This document shows positions 6,221 through 13,036 of a stretch of DNA of 19,757 nucleotides, piece after piece. Positions within the stretch are counted from its first letter, which is position 1, and each line of letters opens with the position of its first letter. Source of the stretch: Bacteroidales bacterium UBA2939. Its GTDB lineage: Bacteria > Bacteroidota > Bacteroidia > Bacteroidales > P3. Location: assembly GCA_002349055.1 (NCBI GenBank), contig DECD01000021.1:13237-32993 (forward strand), read 5' to 3'. Made by a program: the position numbers and the translations under genes. Below the pieces are notes generated by a model, which was not told the origin of the DNA, ran no database searches, and saw nothing but the letters and a program-made list of their open reading frames with translations.

Positions 6221-8818
6221 TTATCCAATCAGTTCTTTAGCCACGGCGAGGGCTTTGTTGATGCCGTCGGGGTTCTTGCCGCCGGCGGTGGCAAAGTGGG
6301 GCTGTCCGCCGCCGCCACCCTGGATTTCCTTGCCGAGTGTGCGCACCATCTGTCCGGCATTGAGTCCGGCGGCGACTCGATTCTTGCCCAAGGCGATGAG
6401 CAGCGAGGGTTTGCCGCCCGTGACGCTTCCCAGCACCACGGCCATGTTGGGGTGCTCGTTGCCCAGGGCCACGACGGCGTCTTTCACGCTGTTCACGTCA
6501 TAGTCCACATGGGCAATGAGAATGGAGGAGGATTTCAGCTGCTCGGCGATGCCTTTGGCGATGCCAGCGGCTTTTTCTTTCTGCATCTGCTCGATGGCGG
6601 TTTTTGCCTGGGCGTTTTCTTCCTGCAAACGGGCGATGGAGCTGGCGAGGTCCTTGGTGCCCTTGAACATCTCGGCGAGGGCTGCAAGCTTGTCCTGCTG
6701 CTCGTCGGCGAAACGCTCGGCAGCGACGGCGGTGACGGCTTCGATGCGGCGCATGCCGGCAGCCACAGCACCCTCACTCACAATGCGGAAGGAGCCAATC
6801 ATGCCGGTGTTGGCCACATGGGTACCGCCGCAGAACTCGACGCTGGGACCGTATTTCACCACACGCACCTTGTCGCCGTATTTCTCGCCGAAGAGGGCCA
6901 TGGCGCCGAGCTTCTGGGCTTCGGCGATGGGCATGGCGCGGTGCTCCTCAAGGGGCAGGCACTGGCGTATCATGCTGTTGACACGGCGCTCTACCTCGCG
7001 GATTTCCTCGTGGCTGAGTTTGGCGAAATGGCTGAAGTCGAAACGCAGACGCTGGTCGTCGACGCTCGAGCCTTTCTGCTCCACATGGTCGCCCAGCACC
7101 TGGCGCAGGGCATAGTGCATGAGGTGGGTGGCAGTGTGGTTGTTGCCGATGGCCTGGCGACGCTCGGCATCCACGCTGGCGTGGAAGGTGGCCGTCAAGT
7201 TCTCGGGCAAGGTGTCGACAATATGTACAATCAGTCCGTTCTCCTTCTTGGTATTCACCACTTTCCACTTTCCACTTTCCACTTTTATCTCTCCTGTGTC
7301 TCCGGTCTGGCCGCCGCTCTCGCCGTAGAAGGGGGTGCGGTCGAAGACCAACTGGTAGAACTCCTTGTCTTTGGCTTTCACGTGGCGGTAGCGGGCGATG
7401 TGCACGTCGGCCTCAAGGGTGTCGTAACCCACAAACTCCTCCTCGATGCCGGGCAGCAGCTCCACCCAGTCGTCGCTTTCCACCTTGGCGGCTCCGCGGC
7501 TGCGCTCTTTCTGCTCGGCAAGCCCTTTGGAAAAACCTTCCATGTCGACCGTCCAGCCTTTCTCGCTGGCCATCAGCTGCGTGAGGTCCACGGGGAAGCC
7601 GTAGGTGTCGAAGAGTTCGAAGGCAAAAGCACCGTCGACGACCTTCTTGTTGGCATTCTTGGCCACATAGTCTTCGAAGCGTTTGATGCCACCGGCGAGG
7701 GTGCGCAGGAATGCCTGTTCCTCCTCGAGAATGATGCGCTGGATGAGTTCCTGCTGTTTCTTGAGCTCGGGGAACTGATGGCCCATCTGGGCGACCAGCG
7801 TGGGAACCAACGTGTTGATAAAGGGCTCGTTGAAGCCGAGGAAGGTGTAGCCGTAGCGCACGGCGCGGCGCAGGATGCGGCGGATGACATAGCCGGCCTT
7901 GACGTTGGAGGGCAGCTGGCCGTCGGCGATGCTGAAGCTCACAGCACGCAGGTGGTCGGCGCAGACGCGCATAGCGATGTCGGCATCCTCGTTGTCGCCG
8001 TATTTCTTGCCACACTTGGCGGCAATCTCCTGAATCAGGGGTTGGAAGACGTCGGTGTCGTAGTTCGAGCGTTTGCCCTGCATTACCATGCAGAGGCGCT
8101 CGAAGCCCATACCGGTGTCGATATGCTTGGCCTTCAGTGGCTCAAGGGTGCCGTCAGCCTTGCGGTTGAACTGCATGAACACGAGGTTCCAAATCTCGAT
8201 GACCTGGGGATTGTCCTTGTTCACCAGGTCTTTGCCGGGAACTTTGGCTTTCTCCTCGTCGGGACGGATGTCGACGTGAATCTCCGAGCAGGGACCGCAG
8301 GGCCCCTGGTCGCCCATCTCCCAGAAGTTGTCCTTCTTCGAGCCGCGCAGGATGCGGTCCTCGCTGATGTGCTCTTTCCAGAAGTTGTAGGCTTCCATGT
8401 CCATCTCGAGGCCCTCCTTCTCGTCGCCGCCGAAGACGGTGACGTAGAGCCAGTCCTTGTTTATCTTCATCACCTCGGTGAGGAACTCCCATCCGTAGGC
8501 GATGGCCTCTTTCTTGAAGTAGTCGCCGAAGCTCCAGTTGCCCAGCATCTCGAACATGGTGTGGTGGTAGGTGTCGTGGCCGACCTCCTCGAGGTCGTTG
8601 TGCTTACCGCTGACGCGCAAGCATTTCTGGCTGTCGGTAGCCCTCGGCCACTGGCGCTGCTGGTTGCCAAGGAAGATGTCCTTGAACTGGTTCATGCCGG
8701 CGTTGGTAAACATCAGCGTCGGGTCGTTCTTGATGACCATCGGTGCACTCGGCACCACATGGTGTTGTTTGCTCTCAAAGTAGTCTAAAAAGGCTTTTCT
8801 TATTTCGTTTGAAGTCAT
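6221..8818 (-). CDS. alaS: Alanyl-tRNA synthetase (AlaRS)
   Basis: This 865-residue cytoplasmic enzyme charges tRNA-Ala with alanine and edits mischarged serine and glycine. The class II catalytic core is at the N-terminus: 'MFTNAGMNQFKD' (36-47), 'HHTMFEMLGNWSFGDY' (85-100) and 'GPCGPCSEIH' (172-181). The editing domain has its four metal ligands in HTATH (561-565) and CGGTH (663-667). The C-terminal domain ends with the glycine-rich 'GGGGGQPHFATAGG', as in full-length AlaRS. The length is normal. Residues 512-521 (KVESGKWKVV) are encoded by a 7-nt tandem repeat at 7258-7285, in the linker before the editing site. The gene begins 37 nt after the GroES-like gene stop and is probably in the same transcript; no separate promoter was found. 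Confidence 0.98.
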   Translation of the reverse strand: MTSNEIRKAFLDYFESKQHHVVPSAPMVIKNDPTLMFTNAGMNQFKDIFLGNQQRQWPRATDSQKCLRVSGKHNDLEEVGHDTYHHTMFEMLGNWSFGDYFKKEAIAYGWEFLTEVMKINKDWLYVTVFGGDEKEGLEMDMEAYNFWKEHISEDRILRGSKKDNFWEMGDQGPCGPCSEIHVDIRPDEEKAKVPGKDLVNKDNPQVIEIWNLVFMQFNRKADGTLEPLKAKHIDTGMGFERLCMVMQGKRSNYDTDVFQPLIQEIAAKCGKKYGDNEDADIAMRVCADHLRAVSFSIADGQLPSNVKAGYVIRRILRRAVRYGYTFLGFNEPFINTLVPTLVAQMGHQFPELKKQQELIQRIILEEEQAFLRTLAGGIKRFEDYVAKNANKKVVDGAFAFELFDTYGFPVDLTQLMASEKGWTVDMEGFSKGLAEQKERSRGAAKVESDDWVELLPGIEEEFVGYDTLEADVHIARYRHVKAKDKEFYQLVFDRTPFYGESGGQTGDTGEIKVESGKWKVVNTKKENGLIVHIVDTLPENLTATFHASVDAERRQAIGNNHTATHLMHYALRQVLGDHVEQKGSSVDDQRLRFDFSHFAKLSHEEIREVERRVNSMIRQCLPLEEHRAMPIAEAQKLGAMALFGEKYGDKVRVVKYGPSVEFCGGTHVANTGMIGSFRIVSEGAVAAGMRRIEAVTAVAAERFADEQQDKLAALAEMFKGTKDLASSIARLQEENAQAKTAIEQMQKEKAAGIAKGIAEQLKSSSILIAHVDYDVNSVKDAVVALGNEHPNMAVVLGSVTGGKPSLLIALGKNRVAAGLNAGQMVRTLGKEIQGGGGGQPHFATAGGKNPDGINKALAVAKELIG
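7258..7285 (-). repeat. Heptamer tandem repeat inside alaS (four GTGGAAA-type units)
   Basis: The plus strand reads CCA, then CTTTCCA three times, then CTTT: four tandem 7-nt periods over 28 nt. The frame is kept through the repeat. Because 7 is not a multiple of 3, gain or loss of one unit would shift the alaS frame. Confidence 0.9.
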
Positions 8819-8855
8819 AAAAACTATTATCTTTTATCTCTTAACTATTACCTAA

Positions 8856-9215
8856 TCAAAATTCTTCACGTTCAACCATCAGTATCGCACCCTGCGGCAC
8901 GATAAAGTATTTCTTGCCCTCGTACTTGATTTCCACGGCGTTCTTCTGCATGAAAATGGCCATGTCGCCGGGACGGACCTGCAGGGGCAGGTAGCGGGGC
9001 TCGCGGTCGGCGGGGTTCCAGTCCTCGCCGTCGTTCGAAGAGGGCAGGGGATAGCCGGGGCCGCACTTGACGATATAGCCCGTCTGTACCTCCTCCTTCT
9101 CTTGATAGCCAGCAGGCAGCAGCAAGCCACCTTTGGTCTTCTTGGTGGCTATCGACGGTTCTATCAACACCCTGTCGCCAATGACTATCAAATTGTCTAT
9201 CTTATTCTTCGTCAT
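8856..9215 (-). CDS. GroES-family co-chaperonin-like protein
   Basis: This 119-residue protein has the GroES (Cpn10) pattern. 'VIGDRVLIEP' (11-20) is followed by a mobile-loop-like segment, 'TKKTKGGLLLPAG' (24-36). Its LLL stands where GroES has the IVL tripeptide that docks on GroEL. 'TGYIVKCGPG' (45-54), 'GDMAIF' (83-88) and 'YFIVPQGAILMVE' (103-115) follow. About 25 extra residues (55-80, acidic and proline-rich) separate the middle strands, so it is longer than ordinary GroES (about 97). No groEL is adjacent, and it is probably a second, divergent GroES-like protein. The ATG at 9213-9215 is preferred over one at 9267-9269 because the promoter (9240-9270) lies between them. It heads the alaS transcript. 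Confidence 0.85.
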   Translation of the reverse strand: MTKNKIDNLIVIGDRVLIEPSIATKKTKGGLLLPAGYQEKEEVQTGYIVKCGPGYPLPSSNDGEDWNPADREPRYLPLQVRPGDMAIFMQKNAVEIKYEGKKYFIVPQGAILMVEREEF

Positions 9216-9239
9216 AATTAATATGTACAATATAAAATG

Positions 9240-9270
9240 CAAAGGTACGAAAAAAAATCCAATCGACAAA
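9240..9270 (-). promoter_or_regulatory. Bacteroidetes-type promoter for the GroES-like/alaS transcript
   Basis: On the minus strand TTTG (9270-9267) is followed after 19 nt by TACCTTTG (9247-9240), a full match to the consensus. The -7 element lies 24 nt upstream of the chosen ATG, and this decides the start: the longer open frame would begin inside the promoter. Confidence 0.88.
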
Positions 9271-9302
9271 ATATTTCTTGCAAAGTTGCGTTTAACTAAC
9301 GA

Positions 9303-10292
9303 ATGAATATAAAAAGGAGCATAGTGACGCTGCTGCTGGTAGCCGGGAGCCTAGTGACGCAAGCACAGGACAAGGCGTTGATGCAGAGCTATCAGGACAA
9401 ACTTTCTGCCCTGATTGGGCAGGTGCGCAATGCCCCTACCGACAACGAGCGCTACCTGGCTTCCGAAGAGGCTATCCAGATGCTCTCCAAGGCGCTGGAG
9501 GAAGAGGAGTCGGAGCGCTGGAAGTGGAGCCTGCCCGACTATGCCTCGGTGCTCACCTCGCCCGATGGAAAGATGCGCATCTTCACCTGGGCCGTGATTC
9601 GCGACAACGGCGAGTTCGAATGCTTCGGTATCATCCAGTTCTACAACGAGAAAGAAGAGGAGTTCGAATATCTGCTGCTCAACGACAAGTCGGAGGAAAT
9701 CATGAACCCTGAGGAGAGTGTCCTTACGCCTGACAATTGGTATGGGGCAGTTTACCAGGAAATCATACAGACCACGGCAGGGGAGAGGACCTATTACACC
9801 CTGCTGGGTTGGAACGGCGTGGACAACATCACCGAGCGCAAAATTATCGAGCCTGTCTTCATCCGCAGCGGCAAGCCGCAGTTCGGCGCTCCCGTTTTCC
9901 GCCGCATGCGCAACCTCCGCCGCGTCGTCCTCGAATACACCAACGAGGCTATGGTCAACCTTTCCTACGAGACTCAGTTTGTTCAGGATGTGGAACATAA
10001 ACGCGAGAAGGTGAAGGGCACCAACCGCTACCGCACCGTCGACAAGGTGAAGGAGCGCAAGGAGAAGATGATTATCTTCGACGAAGTGGAACCGCAGATT
10101 CCCGGCATGGAGGGATTGTATCAATATTACGTGCCGTCGGGAACCGAGCTGGCCTATTCCTGGGTCGACGGCAAATGGGAACTCCACAGCGGCGCCCAAG
10201 GGCGTCTTGCCGACAAGAAACTGAACAAATCATTCGAACCGCTGCCCAAATCATTACCCAGCTACGATTACAACAAAAAAAGAGACAAATGA
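9303..10292 (+). CDS. Secreted protein of unknown function upstream of dxs
   Basis: This 329-residue protein starts with a signal peptide (MNIKRSIVTLLLVAGSLVTQAQ, then D). The mature part begins with a helical segment, 'LMQSYQDKLSALIGQV' and 'EEAIQMLSKALEEEESERWKW'. A beta-rich region follows with 'SPDGKMRIFTWAVIRDNGEFECFG' and 'TYYTLLGWNGVDN'. I recognise no catalytic motif. The layout resembles conserved exported proteins of Bacteroidales with no assigned role. It is divergent from the GroES-like gene, with 87 nt between starts. No TAnnTTTG was found for this direction. Its TGA overlaps the dxs ATG (ATGA), so dxs is probably translationally coupled to it. The coupling of an exported protein to an isoprenoid enzyme has no obvious functional explanation. 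Confidence 0.85.
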   Translation: MNIKRSIVTLLLVAGSLVTQAQDKALMQSYQDKLSALIGQVRNAPTDNERYLASEEAIQMLSKALEEEESERWKWSLPDYASVLTSPDGKMRIFTWAVIRDNGEFECFGIIQFYNEKEEEFEYLLLNDKSEEIMNPEESVLTPDNWYGAVYQEIIQTTAGERTYYTLLGWNGVDNITERKIIEPVFIRSGKPQFGAPVFRRMRNLRRVVLEYTNEAMVNLSYETQFVQDVEHKREKVKGTNRYRTVDKVKERKEKMIIFDEVEPQIPGMEGLYQYYVPSGTELAYSWVDGKWELHSGAQGRLADKKLNKSFEPLPKSLPSYDYNKKRDK

Positions 10293-12166
10293 CCCTGCGC
10301 GATATCAATAGTCCTGCCGACCTCAAAAAACTTAACCCCAGCGAACTGCAAAGCATCGCCGATGAGTTGCGCACATATATTGTTGACACACTCTCCACCC
10401 ATCCCGGCCACCTGGCATCGAGCCTCGGCACCGTCGAACTCACCGTGGCCCTGCACTATATCTTCAACACGCCCGACGACAAGCTCATCTGGGATGTGGG
10501 ACACCAGTCTTACGCCCATAAGATTCTGACCGGTAGGCGCGAAGCCTTCCAGACCATACGCACCTACGGCGGCATCAGCGGCTTCCCCAAGATGAGCGAA
10601 AGCCCCTACGACGCCTTCGGTACCGGTCATAGTTCCACCTCTATTTCGGCGGCCCTCGGCATGGCCGTGGCGTCGAAGATGCAGGGTAACCTCACCCGCA
10701 AACATATCGCCGTCATCGGCGACGGCTCGCTCACAGGCGGTGAGGCTTTCGAAGCCCTCAACAATGTGGGGCTCTCCAAAGCCAACATCATCGTCATCCT
10801 CAACGACAACGGCATCTCCATCGACAAGGCCGTGGGTGGCCTGAACAACAACCTGATGCGCATCACCTCCTCGCCGCGCTACAACCGGTTGAAGGAGCAG
10901 GTGTGGCAGAAACTCAACACAGGCAGAGGATTTGGCGAGCGGTCGAAAAGCACATTCCAGCGTCTCACCAAACTCGCGAAAACCATCGCCCTGGGCGATG
11001 CCAATATCTTCGAAGCCCTGGGAATCCGATATTTCGGACCCGTCGACGGCCACGACATCGCCAAGCTCACCGAGATGCTCGAGCGTCTCAAGCATATCAG
11101 CGGCCCGGTGCTGCTGCATGTGGTCACCCGCAAGGGCAAGGGCCTCAAGCAGGCCGAGCAGAACCCCATCGTCTACCATGCCCCTGGCAAGTACGACGCC
11201 CACACCGGCCGCCAGATTGTCAACGACACACAGGGTAAACCGCTTAAATTCCAGGAAGTTTTCGGTCGCACCATCATCGAACTTGCCGAGCAGAACCCCG
11301 CCATTGTGGGCATTACGCCGGCTATGGCCACAGGCTGCTCGCTCAACCTGATGATGGAGCAGATGCCCGACCGCGCCTTCGATGTGGGCATCTCCGAGCA
11401 GCACGCCGTGACCTTCGCCGCCGGACTGGCAGCGCAGGGCATCGTGCCGTTCTGCAACATCTATTCCTCCTTCGCCCAGCGCGCCTACGACCAGATTATC
11501 CACGACGTGGCTTTACAGAAACTGCCCGTCGTCCTCTGCCTCGACCGTGCCGGACTGGTGGGCGACGATGGCCCGACGCACCACGGCGTTTTCGACCTCG
11601 CGGCCCTGCGTCCCATTCCCGGCCTCACCATCTGCGCACCCATGGACGACCACGAGCTGCGCAACATGATGTACACCGCCCAACTTCCCAACCATGGCCC
11701 CGTGGTCATCCGATACCCCCGAGGTTCAAGTATTTACAGCGACTGGCAGTCGCCAATGAAGGAACTGAAGATAGGGGAGGGCCGCTGCCTGCGCGAGGGG
11801 ACCGACGTGGCCTTTGTCAGTCTCGGTTTCCCTGGCAACGATGCTCTGGCTGCCGCCGAAGAGCTTGCCAAACAGGGCATCTCGGCTGCCGTCTACGACA
11901 TGCGTTTCCTCAAGCCGCTCGACCTGCAGATGCTTGACGACATTGCCTCACGACATTTCCGTAAAATCATCACCGTCGAGGACGGCGTGAAATCCGGCGG
12001 CTTTGGCGAGGCTGTTGAAAATTATTTTGCCGAGCATCATCCCGAGCAATGCGCCAATACCACCATCCTGGCCATTCCAGACGAATTCGTAACCCATGGC
12101 AGCGTCACCCAACTCAAGCATGATTGTCGCATCGATTGCCAAGCGCTCATCAACGCCGCAAATTGA
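10289..12166 (+). CDS. dxs: 1-deoxy-D-xylulose-5-phosphate synthase (DXS)
   Basis: This 625-residue enzyme makes 1-deoxy-D-xylulose 5-phosphate from pyruvate and glyceraldehyde 3-phosphate, the first step of the MEP isoprenoid pathway, which also feeds thiamine and pyridoxal synthesis. The thiamine-diphosphate site is GDGSLTGG (145-152) with NDN (172-174). 'HPGHLASSLGTVEL' (38-51) holds the conserved His. 'DVGISEQHAVTFAAGLA' (365-381) carries the cofactor-activating Glu370, and 'DDGPTHHG' (426-433) and 'RYPRGS' (475-480) follow. These fall at nearly the same numbers as in E. coli DXS. The frame is open 38 codons further upstream, but ATG 10289 gives the normal N-terminus and an ATGA overlap with the preceding stop. 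Confidence 0.98.
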   Translation: MTLRDINSPADLKKLNPSELQSIADELRTYIVDTLSTHPGHLASSLGTVELTVALHYIFNTPDDKLIWDVGHQSYAHKILTGRREAFQTIRTYGGISGFPKMSESPYDAFGTGHSSTSISAALGMAVASKMQGNLTRKHIAVIGDGSLTGGEAFEALNNVGLSKANIIVILNDNGISIDKAVGGLNNNLMRITSSPRYNRLKEQVWQKLNTGRGFGERSKSTFQRLTKLAKTIALGDANIFEALGIRYFGPVDGHDIAKLTEMLERLKHISGPVLLHVVTRKGKGLKQAEQNPIVYHAPGKYDAHTGRQIVNDTQGKPLKFQEVFGRTIIELAEQNPAIVGITPAMATGCSLNLMMEQMPDRAFDVGISEQHAVTFAAGLAAQGIVPFCNIYSSFAQRAYDQIIHDVALQKLPVVLCLDRAGLVGDDGPTHHGVFDLAALRPIPGLTICAPMDDHELRNMMYTAQLPNHGPVVIRYPRGSSIYSDWQSPMKELKIGEGRCLREGTDVAFVSLGFPGNDALAAAEELAKQGISAAVYDMRFLKPLDLQMLDDIASRHFRKIITVEDGVKSGGFGEAVENYFAEHHPEQCANTTILAIPDEFVTHGSVTQLKHDCRIDCQALINAAN

Positions 12167-12179
12167 TTCATAAAAGAAA

Positions 12180-12205
12180 TAGGGGCCGCAGATTTGCTGC
12201 CCCTA
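12180..12205. terminator. Hairpin just downstream of dxs, possible terminator or REP-like palindrome
   Basis: TAGGGG (12180-12185) pairs with CCCCTA (12200-12205), and CAG with CTG inside, around loop ATTTG and a CCG bulge. It begins 13 nt after the dxs stop. There is no T-tract on the plus strand, while on the minus strand the stem is followed by TTTCTTTTA. It may be a rho-independent element, or a mobile palindrome of the kind scattered between bacterial genes. Confidence 0.5.
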
Positions 12206-12262
12206 CATATTAAAATATTCTACTTAACATAACCACGATATTAATAAAATTTAATCAAAATA

Positions 12263-12298
12263 AAAAGCTGGCACAAACCCAGGCTTGCACCAGCTTTT
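12263..12298 (-). terminator. Intrinsic terminator of the argS-thioesterase operon
   Basis: On the minus strand a 14-bp stem (AAAAGCTGGTGCAA with TTGTGCCAGCTTTT, two G-U pairs) is followed by TATTTT. On the plus strand the two wobble positions become C-A mismatches, so the stem is built for the minus-strand RNA. It starts 3 nt after the thioesterase stop codon. Confidence 0.88.
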
Positions 12299-12300
12299 AT

Positions 12301-13029
12301 CTATAATCTGTTAACTTTTGCCGCGACGCTAAGTCCACGAGAATTCGATATTTGGACAAAAGTTGCACCATTGTCCTGTTTACGCGAAACTGAGAGCATA
12401 TCGTTGGGTTGGGTTTCGTGCTGATAATTTATCTCCAATCCAAATGGTTTCTCCAGATCGAAATCGGTCTGCATCAGACAGTCGAAAACCAAACGGACAT
12501 ATTCTGCATTGTTGACATGCTGTGCATGGTCGATTAGCGAAAACAATGCCGGCTGTTCAAAACAACCGTCTGGTTGCGACATATCTGGCAAACGCAGCCG
12601 TTCGAGCACACTGTGGTCGGTGGCTTCTTCCTGACGGCATTCATAGTGTTCCATCATCTCTTTGAGACGAATCGGCCGACGGGTTGTGAATTCTATCATT
12701 GGCCAATATGTGGTGCCGGTGAGCAAGGTCTCGCCTGTTTCGCTCTTCATGCGGTAGTCGCGGAATGCAAACAAGCCATCACTGCCTCGCGACCATGTAC
12801 TTAACATAACCTTTTCGTATGCGGACGGACGCCTATATATATTATAGTACGCGCGCGAAAGAATCCATATACGGTTCTGACTTATAAGTTCCTCGTATCC
12901 AATGCCTGTGGCCTTGCTGTGAGCTTCTGATACCTCCTGGCACAAGCGCACCGCCGCCCAGGGATGCAGACGGTCGTGGCGATCGCATAGATACGACGGG
13001 GTCTCAAGGGTTTGTTCGAACAGATCCAT
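12301..13029 (-). CDS. Acyl-ACP thioesterase
   Basis: This 242-residue protein has the double hot-dog layout of bacterial acyl-acyl-carrier-protein thioesterases (the FatA/FatB family), which release free fatty acids from ACP. The N-terminal repeat (about 1-130) includes 'RIWILSRAYYNIYRRPSAYEKVMLSTW' in two strands, and the second repeat covers about 155-242. The active-site signature is 'IDHAQHVNNAEYV' (166-178), equivalent to the D-x-N-x-HVNN-x-x-Y motif. It has no signal peptide and is cytoplasmic. The ATG lies 7 nt after the argS stop, so the two genes form an operon, with a terminator directly after this gene. By eye the base composition is somewhat less GC-rich than argS. Confidence 0.9.
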   Translation of the reverse strand: MDLFEQTLETPSYLCDRHDRLHPWAAVRLCQEVSEAHSKATGIGYEELISQNRIWILSRAYYNIYRRPSAYEKVMLSTWSRGSDGLFAFRDYRMKSETGETLLTGTTYWPMIEFTTRRPIRLKEMMEHYECRQEEATDHSVLERLRLPDMSQPDGCFEQPALFSLIDHAQHVNNAEYVRLVFDCLMQTDFDLEKPFGLEINYQHETQPNDMLSVSRKQDNGATFVQISNSRGLSVAAKVNRL

Positions 13030-13036
13030 GGTTCAG

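Noticed and set aside
6296..8788. 830-codon open frame antisense to alaS
   Set aside because: alaS is unmistakable. Long antisense frames are expected from its GC-rich codon bias; similar shadows lie opposite argS, the glycosyltransferase, dxs and the outer-membrane protein gene.
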